64,000 nt of DNA, from positions 1-64,000 of the forward strand of contig JAGFNK010000085.1 in NCBI GenBank assembly GCA_025769875.1, in the 5' to 3' direction. Below are positions 1 to 11,262 of this stretch, in pieces. This DNA comes from Russula earlei (lineage: Eukaryota; Basidiomycota; Agaricomycetes; Russulales; Russulaceae). The first letter of the stretch is position 1. Every line of letters begins with the position of its first letter. The notes below the pieces were generated by a model. The model saw only the letters and a program-made list of their open reading frames with translations. It had not been told where the DNA came from and searched no databases. Made by a program: the position numbers and the translations under genes.

Positions 1-452
1 CCTGGGTACTCCCCTGCGACCGCTCAGTTTAAAGACTCCCCTCGTCCCCAAGGTACTCTTCTACGACCGCCTTGTTTAAAGCTTCCTCGCTGCACTGGCT
101 TCTAACCTTCGCCTCTGCCTCCAGTTACACATACCAGTCCCCATCTGGTATATCTTAGTCATTTGGCTCGTCCTCTTGTTCAACGCCGCCTACGCCGTGT
201 ACCATCTGTTCCGACCTTTGCCCACCTGCTCCTGAGTCCACATGGATCAGCAGTACGTGTCTTGACAGCATTGAACAGGAGGACGAGCCAAATGACTAGA
301 ATGTACCAGATGGGGACTGGTACATGTAACTGGAGGCAGAGGCGAAGACTGGAGGCCAGTGCAGCGAGAGGGCTTTAGACAAGGCGGTCATTGAAGAGTA
401 CCTTGGAAGCGAGGGAAGTCTTTAAACTGAGCGGTCGCAGGGGAGTACCCAG
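1..452. repeat. Large inverted repeat made of two LTR tails
   Basis: Bases 1-183 reappear as the reverse complement of 269-452, with scattered mismatches, around a spacer of about 85 bp. Both arms look like the U5-side tail of one LTR family, so two LTRs meet head to head: one in plus orientation, cut by the window edge, and the minus-strand LTR that continues to 767. CpG sites survive better here than in the following 12 kb. Confidence 0.8.
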
Positions 453-767
453 GAAGATGAGAGTATCACAAATGGACAGTCTGACGACTGCCATACTTCA
501 TTGGGGCTTATATACAGTGTACAGGGTCGATTACAAAGAACTGGGACTATTCTAGACTCTTTGGTACCATCCAATAGGACTACAGAGGCATAAACTTGCT
601 TGTGTCAAGTTTCAGGCTTACTGAGCACATTACTGATCATTGTGGAGCGATGACATCATTATGATGTCACTGTGGAGCGCTTAGTGAGCCTATGAGGTCA
701 CTGTGGAGTCACTCAGTCAGCCATGATGTCATTGGAGCCTTGATGACATCAGATGAGTTATGCAACA
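269..767 (-). repeat. LTR on the minus strand, probably the 3' LTR of the adjacent gypsy element
   Basis: Read on the minus strand it starts TGTTGCATAACTC at 767, carries a TATA-like TGTATATAAGC near 530-520, and ends in the inverted repeat tail near 269. The segment around 460-530 resembles 10998-11100 on the plus strand (both have a TATATAAG core followed by a conserved GACTGTCCATTTG), so at least two copies of a related LTR are present. The exact left end is uncertain. Confidence 0.6.
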
Positions 768-864
768 GTTTCTAAGAGTTTATGCTGCTGTTTCAGGTTC
801 CTGGTGGCTGGGTGACCATGTGGCTGCCACGTGATGATTACCTGATTAGGAAATGGGTGCCTGG

Positions 865-1545
865 TCATGTTATAGTGCCTTTGCAATAGCGATATCTTGC
901 ACTGCAGGAGGGATAGCCCAGAAAATGGAAGGGAGTTGGTAATGCAAAGTGAGAGAGGTCTCTCTTGAGTGAAATAGGACCATCTATGGCCAGGACCTGG
1001 CCTTGGTTCGTAACACCTTCTTCCCATCCTTCTCCGAGTTCTTCCAACTCTGTGAGTTGGTTGTTAGTAGGCAGTTTGTAGACAGGAGGTGGTGTCCTTT
1101 TGAGGTTCATCAGGGCAAAGTTTTCATTGAGAAGAACAATGTTTTCTACTTGCCCAATGATAGGAGTAGTAATGCATGGAGGGATGGGAATGGGATCAGG
1201 CGATGGAGAATGAACATGATAGGAGGGGCTGTGAGTTCTGATGGGGGAGTTGGTCCCTTGTGTGGGGGAGCAATTGCCGAAGGTGCATAGTATGGTGGTG
1301 AGAGAGTCATCTTCCCACAATTTGCGTGCTTGTACAATCATTGCTGCATGTTGTGCGGCACATCGAATGAGCAACCTGGTGTTAATGGTTGCTGCCATCA
1401 AAGGGGATGGTTCTCTGGATAGTGGTAGATGGATGAGTGTGGGAGAGTAAGGAGGAGTGGGTACAAGGGTGGCAGTGGAGGCAGTATGAGAGTTTTGTGT
1501 GGAAGACATGTTGAAGCATTCTGAGGGTAGAGTGGTGGGGGACAA
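865..1545 (-). CDS. Extra ORF downstream of gypsy pol, unknown function
   Basis: An open frame of 226 codons lies between the chromodomain region and the LTR. The likely start is the first Met or the internal one at about 1509 (MSSTQNSHTAS). The product is rich in Pro, Ser and Thr in its first 60 residues, has a Cys-containing middle (RLLIRCAAQHAAMIV), and ends with a more mixed stretch. I see no signal peptide, membrane segment or zinc motif, so an envelope-like role is not supported. It is the longest uninterrupted frame in an otherwise broken element. It could be a genuine third ORF of this retroelement lineage or a captured host fragment; I do not recognise it. Confidence 0.4.
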   Translation of the reverse strand: MSPTTLPSECFNMSSTQNSHTASTATLVPTPPYSPTLIHLPLSREPSPLMAATINTRLLIRCAAQHAAMIVQARKLWEDDSLTTILCTFGNCSPTQGTNSPIRTHSPSYHVHSPSPDPIPIPPCITTPIIGQVENIVLLNENFALMNLKRTPPPVYKLPTNNQLTELEELGEGWEEGVTNQGQVLAIDGPISLKRDLSHFALPTPFHFLGYPSCSARYRYCKGTIT

Positions 1546-1569
1546 TCATTCCTGGACAGGGGTTTTTAT

Positions 1570-2069
1570 ATCTTGGGTCGTCCAGCCAAAGCAGAGTAAT
1601 ATTCTTTTAGAAGTTCTGGGGTGTTGAGGTCATGGTGGTTGACCCAAGAGTCATCTGATGCATGTAGCCCTTCCAATGCATGAGGTATTGAAGTTTATGT
1701 GTTCATCCAAATCTTCTGGTGTCTAGAATCACTTCAATTTCATATTCTTCCTCATTTTCGATGATCAGAGGGGGGTGAGTGAACGGCATGCCGTATTCCT
1801 CCGTTTCCATATAAGGGAGGAGTAGATTGACATGGAAGATGTTGTGTATTTTCATTGATGGCAGAAGTTGTAATTGATAGGTGACTTTGGAGATCTTTTT
1901 TATGATAGGAAAGGGGCCATATCTTTTGGGCATCAATTTGCGTGTTCCTCATGTTTTGAGATTTTTTGCCTCTAACCATACAAGGGTTCCTTCTTTCATT
2001 TCCACGATATCAGGTCTTAGGGGTTGCTGTTTGCGTTCTAGAAGTTGTTGTGCATCTTGTCTTGCACTT
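1570..2069 (-). pseudogene. Integrase C-terminal region and chromodomain (broken)
   Basis: The minus strand encodes a segment typical of Ty3 integrase C-termini (RYGPFPIIKKI, then HNIFHVNLLLPY). A chromodomain remnant follows, with EYEIEVILDTRR and, after an in-frame stop, YLMHWKGY. The chromodomain tethers chromovirus integrases to histone-marked chromatin. At least three stops interrupt this stretch. It is separated from the integrase core by the solo LTR at 2070-2680. Confidence 0.85.
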
Positions 2070-2680
2070 TGTCATGAATTACCTCCTTGTTGGTTTGTCT
2101 CTAATCTCTTCCATTATTGTTTACCTCTACTATTGTTCTCTTCTGTCACCCTTGTTCCCTTGGTTACCATTTCATCCCTTGATGCTGATGGTCCCTTATT
2201 GCTTTACCCATTGTGTTTCACCTATTGTTTGAGTTCCTTTTGCTATTGGTTTACCTTTTATCTATTGTTCTACATACAGTACTGTACAGCCTTGCTACAT
2301 ACAGTATTTAAGCACCTGTAGAAGCTGGGGATTGTCCCAAGCTTAGCTTTGTCCCATTTCCTGTCACATCCCTTTGCCCTGTACCATCTCTTAATCACAT
2401 CTTGTGTTGTGCTGGCTTATACTCTGCTTGACTTGAGCTTGTCACAAGGAACCTTCATGTTCCTCTTCCTCCTCTGCTTCTCCCTCATCCTCCTCCTCTT
2501 CTGTGAAACCAGGAGATCAACTCTGTCTGCAGATTAGGTCATCCTTGACTTAGTCTTGAGATGCTAAACCTCTGAACTGGTCTCCTTGAGCCAGCCCCAC
2601 TGAACCCTTGAACCAAGTCACAGGGACTTGGCCCCACTGAATCCTGAGCTAATGCTCTTATGGCTGCAATGCCTGTAACA
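2070..2680 (+). repeat. Solo LTR inserted in the gypsy integrase gene
   Basis: It begins TGTCATGAATTACC and ends CTGTAACA. The flanking 5-bp sequences CACTT (2065-2069) and CATTT (2681-2685) differ by one C-to-T change, which fits an aged target-site duplication. The same repeat occurs at 56056-57042 with clear similarity over its length, including the segment with CCCACTGAACCCTTGAACCA. Orientation is arbitrary because no internal region remains. Confidence 0.8.
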
Positions 2681-3480
2681 CATTTTCTAATTGTTTCAGG
2701 CGATTGATGGATGAGGGTACATTGTTGTCTTCTAGACTGATGTTAATTTGGGGTTTGAATCCCATGAGGAGTCTGTGTGGTGATTTTCATGACGTTTCAT
2801 GTTTCCATGAGTTGTGCACAGTATTCTGCTAAGGGAAGCATTTTTGCTCAGGAATGAGGATGAGTTGTGGTCCAGGGTCTTAGGTATTGTTCTAGCCATG
2901 TGTTCATCCTTTCTGTTTGTCCGTCGGTTTGGGGGTGGAATGTGGTGGACATGTTTTGTTTGATCCCTAGATTCATACATATGGCTCTAGAGAAGTTTGA
3001 TGCAAATTGAGGGTCTCTGTCAGAGATGATTCTTCTAGGGATGCCGAACCAGGGCATGAGGTGTTTCAGATATTCATGTGCGATGCCTGTTCCATTGATC
3101 ATTTTGTTGCATGGAATGAATTTCGTTGCTTTGGAACATCCTTGATCAACAATGGTAAGAACACTGTCAAATCCTTCTGATTTAGGTAGGTTGGTGATGA
3201 GGTCCATTGATACATATTGAAAGGGGCCTTGTTCGACATGTGTATCGAGTGGGAAGGTCATGGCTTTCTTTCTGGGTATATTGGTTTTAGATTCTTGACA
3301 TTTGGCACAACCTTTGACATATTGCTCTACAAACTGTCATAGTCTGGGTCCTTTGTAATGTTGTTTGATTAAGTCCCAGGTGTTAGCTATTCCTGGGTGT
3401 CCTGCAAAGGGGGTGTCGTGAAATTGTCTCAAGATTTCTCGTTGTTTATCAGGTTTATCTGGTAGGTAGGTTTTTCACGT
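2681..3480 (-). pseudogene. Integrase core of the gypsy element (broken)
   Basis: The best frame (2848-3261) shows the first catalytic Asp in VSMDLITNLP, the second in IISDRDPQFAS, and the Glu in HPQTDGQTERMN. This is the D,D,E triad of retroviral-type integrases. Upstream, around 3261-3420, there are remnants of the HHCC zinc finger (CAKCQ). Downstream, the frame decays and ends at the solo LTR. Frameshifts and stops make it non-functional as a whole, although the catalytic segment itself is open. Confidence 0.85.
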
Positions 3481-3636
3481 GAAGATTTCGGGTGGGAGTA
3501 GTGTAGTTTTTTGTTCTTCTACCCCCTTGTTGAGGTCTTTGCGACAAGGAAGTGTGTCGGTGATAGTGTGCATGTGTCCAGGGACATGTTCCATAGTGAT
3601 GTTAAAATCCTGCATGTATTGCATCCATCTGGCTTG

Positions 3637-4735
3637 TCATCCTGTTAATTTCTGTGGTTCTTTAAAATAGGTGAGGTTTTTATGGTCCATTCTTACTCTA
3701 ACTGGTTTGTCGGCCCCTAGAAAGAACGGTCGTTCACTTTTTAGTCCCAAAATTACCGCTGCTAATTCTTTATCATGCACATTGTAATTTCTTTCCACAT
3801 CCAATAATGTTCTGGAGTAGTATGCTATTGGATGTAGACCATCTTCATATTCATTGGGATATGACTGCTCCAATGGTGAATCCTGATGCACCAGTATCTA
3901 GAATGAATTGTTTTGTCCAATCTGAGGTGTGAAGCACTGGGTAGGATACACAGGTTTCTTTTAGGATTTGAAAGGCCTGTTCTTCCTTTGTTGTCCACTC
4001 CCATTGCTTATTTTTCTTTGTCAGGTCATTTAATGGCCTGGCTTTTATAGAGAAGTTGGGTATAAAGTTTCGGTAGAAATTGCAAAATCCTAAGAAACTT
4101 CTAACTTCTTTCAATGTCGTTGGGGTTGGCCAGTCTTTAATTCCTTTGACTTTGACAGGGTCCATGGTTATTTTTCCTTCCCCTATAATTACTCCAAGGT
4201 ATTCAACCTTTCTTTTGTGGAATTGGCATTTTTCCAGTTCAAGGTAGAGGTCATGTTGCTTTAATTTGGATAGTATGTGGTTGACCTTTAGCATGTGTTC
4301 TGCTTCATCATTTTTGGTGGCAATGATAATGTCATCCATATAGATTTTCAACCATCCTTGTGCAAGTTCCTCTTGGAAAATGTCATCCATCATGGTTTGA
4401 AAGGTGGCTGGAGAGTTTGTCAGTCCGAAAAACATTATTTTGGTTCAAATAATCTGTTGCTAGTTTTGAAGGCCGCTTTCCATTCATCTCCTTCTTTGAT
4501 CCGGATGTTATTGTAGCCCCATCTGACATCAAATTTGGTGAAAAGTTCCTTTCCTGCCAAAGCATGGATAAGCTCCAGGATTAGAGGTAACAGGTATATG
4601 TTGGGTATTTTCCACTTGTTTAGATTTCTATAGTCCTGTACTGGTCAGAATTTGCCATCTTTTTTTTTTATAAGGAAGAATCCACTGGCATATGGTGAAT
4701 TGGATTTTCTTATTCATTTGAGTCATAAATTCTGT
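3637..4735 (-). pseudogene. Reverse transcriptase and RNase H of the gypsy element (broken)
   Basis: The palm-domain motif YMDD is seen in KIYMDDIIIA near 4340, preceded by FGLTNSPATFQTMM and followed by the thumb and connection segments (VRSFLGFCNFYRNFI). RNase H follows in another frame, with DTGASGFTIGAV split by a shift from IAYYSRTLLDVERNYNVHDKEL. Between 4440 and 4720 the N-terminal fingers are broken by stops. At least three frame breaks make the polyprotein untranslatable. Confidence 0.85.
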
Positions 4736-5484
4736 TCAAGGAATTTTCCCTGTTCTTCTTTTTCTTTTGGTGAAAGGGGATATACTCTGCAGTTGATTGT
4801 TGTTGGGGCATCTGATTTCAGGTCGATGGCGTGGTCCCATTTTCTTGGTCCAGGGAATCTTTCTGACTCTTGTTCCATGAATACTTGTCCATATTGGTGG
4901 TATTGACGAGGAACTATCTCTTGCCAGGTTTTGGGTTTGTCTTCCATTTGCAATTCTGCCAATTGTTGAGCTATGGTAGTCTTGCGTATCTGAGTCTGTA
5001 GCCATAGTTTGTCCCCTTCCTCCCAGTCCATTAACACCTTTATCCATGCTGGTGTTTCTTGACTTCCTGAGAAGACAATTCTTCCCATCATAGTCCCTTT
5101 AGACCAATTTATTTTTGGGTTAGTTGATTCTAGGAATGGGTATCCCAAGATCATATTGTCTTGTCCTATGTCCGCAACTAAGAATTGATGTGTGTGTCTT
5201 TGTCCTAGCAGTTTCAACTCTAAGTTGACTGTTTGAGTAATTTTTCCCAAGCGATTGAGTGTTCCATCGACATTTTTGACGTTCCTGGCCAGGGACAATT
5301 TTCTAGTTTGCAGGTGCAGTTCTTTCGTCAATTTGGGGGATATGAAGCATTCTGTGGCCCCACTGTCTATCAGAGCTTTTCTTTCGGCTTTGTTCGATCC
5401 AATGTAAATAGTAGTCATCACTGATATTGACTTTCTTTGAGACTTGTACATGGAGTCAATACCTAAAGCTTGAGCAATGGCCAT
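4723..5484 (-). pseudogene. Retropepsin-like protease and start of RT
   Basis: One 253-codon frame holds a retroviral-type aspartic protease with the catalytic ALIDSGATECFI at about residues 40-50 and the flap/second hydrophobic region MILGYPFLESTNP near residue 110. It then runs into the linker and the start of the RT (INCRVYPLSPKEKEEQ). It is the best-preserved part of the element. It would have cleaved the Gag-Pol polyprotein. Confidence 0.8.
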
Positions 5485-5489
5485 AATGC

Positions 5490-7227
5490 TTAAGCATCCA
5501 AAAAATCCTCCTCTTTGTCCTCTTCATCTCCCATCAACACCTTGATAAAGGCTTCTCTGTCTTTTACAGAGAGCGCCTTGGCCATCTTTGCTAGTTTGAC
5601 AACAGTATCTTCCTCAATAACCTCCACAGTGGAGGATTCAGATGTGATAGTGGCCATGTCAGTGGCACATGCATGAATTGTTTCGTGTTTCGGTTTCATG
5701 GGGCAGTCACGGGGCCAGGTGTCCCCTAAGAGAACAATGAAAACACCTTCCTTCTTCACGGTGTTTTTGTTTCTCGGCTTCAGTGACTGCCTTACGAGTG
5801 GCACCCGCACTGGTGTCCATGGCATTGGGGTCATGCGGTAGAAGGTGTGGGCGTGCGGGCGTGGCATTACTTTGGTTATTCCCACAGTTAGCCCAGGTTG
5901 AGTTGACGAGTCGTCCCCAGGGTCTATTGTTCTGTGGTTGATTGAAGCCATGCCCACAAGTACTGGAATGGTTGGATAAAATGGCGCGTTTGCACATCCA
6001 TACTCAATGATGCTTTTGCATGGCTGTGATCCAATCTTGGAAGGAGGTAGGATCTTTGAGATCAAGGCATGACTCTACCAGGGATCGTGGGAGTCCCCAC
6101 ACAAACAGTCTCATGACTGTTGGTTCGTCAATGTCTAACCCAGCACACCTTGCGAGCAGTTGGAATTCTGAGATGTAATTGTTGAGTAGGCCGTCTTTCA
6201 TTTTTAATTCTTTGAGACGATCTTGAGCCTTCTCGCATTCCACGTAGTCAGTGAAGGTGTGGCAGAACTGTTGCCACATTGCCTCCCATGCTGTGAGTCC
6301 TAACAGAATATTTGTAGGATCATCTTGCACATCCTCAAGCCATTGATCCATGGCCTCGAGCCATCCTTCTACCTTAGGTCCCTTCATTAGTGATAAAAAG
6401 TATGCACATTTTTTGATAGGATCTCTGGCAATTTTGCTGTCGTGGTTCATGGACATGAACCTGTTGAACACAACTAGGAATGTGTGCGTGCAGGCTCAAT
6501 CACCATTGAAAAACTCAGGGGGAATGCCCTCAAGTTTTCTGTACTCAGGTCCACATGTATCGCAGTCGCAGTCAGCATGCATTTCAAGATCGTCACGGTC
6601 AGGGTCAGGGTTGGGGCTCAGAGGTCATATTCTGTGACCTCTGAACCAGGCAAACAAAGCGCAGGTGGGTGCTTGTGCCATTCCAGATGACGCAGGCTGA
6701 GGGGGGTCAGTGGCGGCAAAGATGTTGGTCATCATTGTCAGCTCAAGCTCCATCGGAGCATCAGTGGGTGGAACGGGCCCAGGCATTGGAGCATGGCTAG
6801 GGGATTTCGAACTCGGAAGGGGTTCTCCTGAGGCTGTCAATTGTGTAATGTTGATACCTCTGAGAGGGCTTTGTGGAAGTCTAAAGGCCAAGCGAGTGAC
6901 ACATGTCACTTCCCACATGTCGCTGTGTCTCGCAATTTCAAACCAAAGGCTATAAATGTGGCCTAGGGCTACTTTGGCACCCTTCCAGTTAACATAGTAG
7001 CCAGTCCAGGGTACACCATCTATGCACACTGTGTAGAACTCAACGCCTTCATCAAACAAGGTTATTCTGGGGATGTTTTTCTCTTGATCAGGGAGCAACT
7101 CAAAGGGGCATTTAAGGGCGGCTAGTCCTTCAATGGTTGGTATGTTGAGCCCCTTGGTCTTCCAGTCTCGGGTTGTAGACATGTTAGGACAGAGAAAAAT
7201 CAATGTATTCATGTGGTTCAGGGTCAA
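5490..7227 (-). pseudogene. Gag of the gypsy element (broken)
   Basis: Three overlapping frames together encode Gag: an N-terminal part (6625-7227), the conserved retrotransposon-gag core (6004-6471; W-rich, with EFQLLARCAGLD), and a C-terminal part with a CCHC zinc knuckle split across two frames near 5720 (CFHCSLRGHLAP then RDCPMKP). The last frame ends in an acidic tail at 5490, just 5 bp before the protease frame. Shifts at about 6600 and 6000 break the protein. Confidence 0.8.
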
Positions 7228-7740
7228 GGGTTCAGAGGTAAGCTTGTTCTAATGTCACTGACTGGGGGCGGTGTCGCTGACAAATTGTTTCATGTGTGAG
7301 ATGTGTGCACTGAGTCAAGCGAGACGATGAGTTCTCACAAGATTCAGGGATCTCAGTGACAACACAGCAAAGGCTAGTGTGTACCATGGAGTGGAAAGAC
7401 AATGAATAAGTCTTTGCATTCAAAGACTTAGAGAAATGGAAGAGTTTCTGAGACGGTTGCTTGATTTCCTGCAAGCCTACAGTTCTGAAGCTGAATCCAG
7501 TGATATTTCACAAGAGAATAAGCTTAAGGCTTGTTCTTCTCTACTGACAGGTTTATATAGACAGATACTATCTATATCAAATGGTATGCATGAGGTAAAG
7601 ATGAGGCGATCATACTGGAACACGCTGGAAGGTGGTGGTACATGTGAGGCAAGGTAAGTCATGAGAATGTGTGGGAAACATGAGGCCTTGTCCAGGTAGG
7701 CTTGTCCAGTTGCCGGTCCGGTCTGAGGTACCAGGTACTT
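7228..7740 (-). other. 5' leader or LTR remnant upstream of gypsy gag
   Basis: No coding sequence is convincing here. On the minus strand a TATA-like CTATATAAACCTG lies near 7560, followed toward gag by sequence that could be R-U5 and leader. This is where the 5' LTR should be, but I could not align it with the LTR at 269-767, so the assignment is an inference from position. Confidence 0.35.
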
Positions 7741-7779
7741 GTGACAGGAGACAAGAAACATCACCTTGTGTTGGCACAA

Positions 7780-8620
7780 CCCCATTTGGCTAGATGGTAC
7801 CACACACCTCAATAAGGGGTGAGAAGTACATCTGATGAGGCAAAGCCTCCATTGCCAAGATAATACTTTCCCCTTGGGATGAAAAAATCAGAAAGTCATG
7901 TGTCAAGGAAGAGTGTCCATGTCAGCAGTGGAACCCTCCCAACCAGTCAGGAGATAGGTGAAGTGGAGGTCAAAAGAACATGCCACAAGGCAGTTCTGTG
8001 TGATTACCCCTTTGCAGTTCCTTGCTATGTCATGCTCATGAGCAGTGGTAGAATGCTTGATATGTGTGCCATCGACAGCACCTAGGGTATCCTTGAGAAA
8101 TGGATAGAACTTGGGGTTACTTTGGATAAAGGGGTGAAGGGGCAAATTGGCATCAGGGAGCTGCACAAATGTGGTATAGAAGGGTGGGCTTGAGAGAACT
8201 CCAATAATTTTTTTAAAATACCTAACTGCCTGTCAGAAGACACGTGAAGAAACCCAAGTGATACAGTACTTTGAAATGGTGCAGGGTGACCACTGGAAAC
8301 ACTTTCCAACATGAGTTGATGACAGCCCTGTAATAGCAGTATAGAGGAAGATGGCAATTTGTTCTTCAATAAGAACATGCTATGATGAGGCAACACCAAG
8401 GTTTTGGACAGTTTGCCAGAGGGTGTCAAAGACATGTTTATGTACTCCAAGCTCATTCCAAATGCACTCTGGATGGCCAGTGAGTAATTCAAGAACCCAC
8501 ACAGCCCCAGTTAATGCTGATGTGTGATATGCAATATGAGGAGGGGAGATGGCTTGGAGGAGTTGTATGTATGCTTCACAGCAAAGCAAGACAAGAATTG
8601 ACATATGCAAGAGGACCACA
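7780..8620 (-). pseudogene. PIF/Harbinger transposase fragment, copy 1
   Basis: Successive frames at 8619-8380, 8492-8082 and 8166-7903 correspond to the N-terminal helical part and the first half of a DDE_4-type nuclease. The first catalytic Asp is visible in AVDGTHIK, followed by KGVITQNCLVACSFD and the family signature YLLTGWEGSTAD. The second Asp region lies just past it in a shifted frame near 7860 and the Glu region is lost. Here the AVDGTHIK to GWEGS stretch is in one frame, unlike copy 2. Confidence 0.8.
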
Positions 8621-9299
8621 AGCCATTGGCATTGCTTTCACTTCTTTACCAGTTGTTGATTGGGCATTGGGGGAGGAAATGGGTGGATAATACAATCCTT
8701 TCTTTGAATATATTTTTTTGCCACTGAGCAGACTGAGTCAGCAAAGTACGCTGACTCAGTCTGCCCATGACCAATGTGACACAATCAATGACAAATTTAT
8801 ATTTACATATACACATAACATATATATAACACATGACATTTGAAATTACAATTTGGTTTGTGCTACCATATTGCATGTGTATTGATATGAAAGATCATGC
8901 AATTCTGGATCCTCAGCCTAATTTGAGGGTGAGATAACTATCCACATCTGAAATATTGGCATTGGCAAGGAGCCTGAGTGCTGAGACACAGTCATCCATT
9001 GAGAGCCATCCCCTGACTTTGCTATCAGTGGCAAGGTTTTTGACTGCCAGTGACCTACATGTAAGCTTGGGAACCATTATAAGCACAGGTACAATAACAC
9101 CCATAGATGCATTCCAAGTTGTTCATCAAGTGAGGGTATGGCTTCAAGGGCAGGCTCAGGCTCGGGCTTGTTAAGAGCTTTCACAGATGAGTTGAAGGAG
9201 TTGATGGCCCTGTTCATGACCACTGACATACCAATGACAGCAGATGCCACAGTGTAAGTCCTTTGTCTCTTGCTTGATGATGTTTCACTTGCAACAATG

Positions 9300-10070
9300 T
9301 CATTGGATCTATGCTTGCAAACTGAGAAGCAGGGTGAGGAGAGATGTATTCAACAGTGAAGTTGATGGGACAAACCCACTGCCATCAAATTGAGATCTGA
9401 ATGAGTTGGGGGACAGATTAGAAGGTGACTTGGATGTAGGATCTGAATCTGCATGAAGTGTTTGCTGTGTACCATGATAGGCATGTTTTCCTTTGGATTT
9501 TGATCCAACAAAAGACTCCATAGCCTCACAATGTGGCCAGCCCTTGTTGTGGTACTTCTTGGCACCTTGGGTTTTCTGCTAAGGTCAGATGTTATTAACA
9601 AATCAGGAGTTAGAGATGCACCTTGACTAAATCATCCTACTGTGCCTCTGTTTCTAACCCTATATCCACTCCTTTCTCATCATCCCAGATATACCCAGAC
9701 TGTACCTTGAGGAAGGCAATTATATTGTGTTTGGCCTTCAACTGTTGAATTGCATCAGCAATGAGGGAAGGCATGCAAAGGAAGATACAATACCCTGTTC
9801 CATTTTGTTTTGCATGTGCTCCCAGTCTTGATGCCACCCTTCTCATGAAGGGGTTTGATCTGAGAGGCTGCATTGTTGAAGACGTGGTCCTTGAACATAG
9901 AGTTGAAGGTCATTTCATCCTTATGCTCCAAGAGAAATTTTAAAAGGGCTGCTTCCTCCATAGTTGTCCATGTGGCCTTGCCATCTGCTTGACCTTCTCC
10001 CACAGAGGAATCAGAGGCTGAGTGGGTCTGCATGTATGATGGGGGTATGAACAAAGGAGGTATGGTACAG
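9300..10070 (-). pseudogene. Myb/SANT-like DNA-binding protein of the transposon, copy 1
   Basis: The frame at 9755-10054 contains TWTTMEEAALLKFLLEHK and a second helix with CKTKWNR, the pattern of the Myb/SANT-like domain encoded beside Harbinger transposases, where it binds the terminal repeats. The remaining parts (9350-9601 and 9637-9873) are in different frames, partly because of former introns and partly decay. Confidence 0.75.
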
Positions 10071-10313
10071 CAGAGTCCACAATGCTGAGCACCAACTCTG
10101 AGTCAACTCCAAGTATGCGGCTAACTTCATACATGTGAATATGCAATCACAACAAGCAAATTTGCAAATCAGGAAAAGAGCTCATAATTATAATTAAAGA
10201 AACTCATATTAGTTATCTGCCCCTTTCATCACACCTGTGACTCCTGTCACCCCTGGAAAATACTGAAATCCAAGTTCAAGTTCAAGATTCAGGGATCTTT
10301 GGTTGGTAAATGG

Positions 10314-10789
10314 TGTCATGAACCATTTTCTGGAGAGGGCCCTTGAAGGACCCTTCCTTATTAAAGGAAACCCAGCCTCTATGGTGTCACCCTGTTCACA
10401 TGGACAAAAGGGGAGTAGAGGTGTCCACAATATCACATGCACATTGTCACATGAGCAATTCTTGGCACAATCGACATACAGCAAGCCCCACTTAGGGGCA
10501 ACCCTTTTAGCAATAAAAGACAGCATTATAGCCTCTCTAAGGACCCCTTATGATGACTCTAAGTGCTCTACAAGAGGCACTAACAAGACACTAACAGCCC
10601 TACAACTGTGTTATCAGACCAACTCTAATAACCTTGGAATGAACTACAAAGCAATACTAAGGACCTTAATATAAGTATTAGGGTCAACTCTAAGGACCCT
10701 AATAGAACTATATAAGGGGCCTTATAAGCAACTCTATTCCTTGAACCAAACTACAAGTCCTCAAATGACTGGCCCTAAACTAACTAACA
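10314..10789. other. Gene-free CpG-poor repeat-like DNA
   Basis: No coding frame is supported. Short motifs recur (ACTCTAAGGACC-like strings four or five times between 10530 and 10710), giving a loosely repetitive texture. I see no terminal repeats that would name it. Confidence 0.4.
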
Positions 10790-11262
10790 GGAAATGAATC
10801 AGGTGCTTTGCACGTGTACTAAAGCAAAGGACATGTGGACAGTAAAAGCTCTTACTCATCAGTATGAGCCTTCTTACTCAGTGGCTTACTGAACATGACT
10901 GAGCATGCTCAGTAAGCACACTCCAACTTCTTACTCATCTGTCTATTGTGCTTGATAACAAGGTTAAGACTTGTTCCCTATTTAGCAATTCTCTTGTAGT
11001 ATATAAGCACTCAATAAAGTAGCAGACAGTCTTCAGACTGTCCATTTGTTTACAGCACTCTCTATCCCTGGGATACTCCTTTTAGGACTGTCCCCTTGTG
11101 ATCACTCTGGCCTCTTCCCTGCATAACTTCTCAATACTACCAGTAACCATACCACTCTAATACTTGGTACTGCTTTGGACCCTACTCCTTGCCCATGCTG
11201 TCTTGGACATCTATTGACTCATCTTTGAACTTATCCCTCGCTCTTGAACTGGATTGTTCAAC
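10790..11262 (+). repeat. LTR-like remnant, plus orientation
   Basis: It has a promoter-like core GTATATAAGCACTC near 10998, then CAGACTGTCCATTTG and CCTGGGATACTCC, in the same order as in the LTR at 269-767 read on its own strand. The end GATTGTTCAACA near 11262 matches the TTGTTCAAC tail seen near 180. Both boundaries are uncertain. Confidence 0.5.

Larger units (their letters stand above)
269..7740 (-). mobile_element. Degenerate Ty3/gypsy chromovirus
   Basis: Minus-strand order is gag, aspartic protease, reverse transcriptase, RNase H, integrase, chromodomain, a further ORF, then an LTR. This is the standard Ty3 order, and the chromodomain places it among chromoviruses. The reading frame is broken many times by stops and frameshifts, and a foreign solo LTR interrupts the integrase at 2070-2680. 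The DNA is strikingly CpG-poor with many TpG/CpA, as expected for long-methylated, deaminated copies. No matching LTR is clear at the gag side, so the 5' end is either decayed or belongs to a different LTR family. It is almost certainly dead. Confidence 0.9.
7741..10313 (-). mobile_element. Old, truncated PIF/Harbinger transposon (copy 1)
   Basis: It aligns, in reverse orientation, with the complete copy at 14271-17591. The right terminal inverted repeat (10136-10313, ending GGTTGGTAAATGG) is present, then a Myb/SANT-like gene, then a DDE transposase. The element stops at about 7741, before the C-terminal third of the transposase and without the other terminal repeat. Compared with copy 2, most CpG positions have become TpG or CpA, so this copy is older or was methylated longer. 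Confidence 0.85.
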
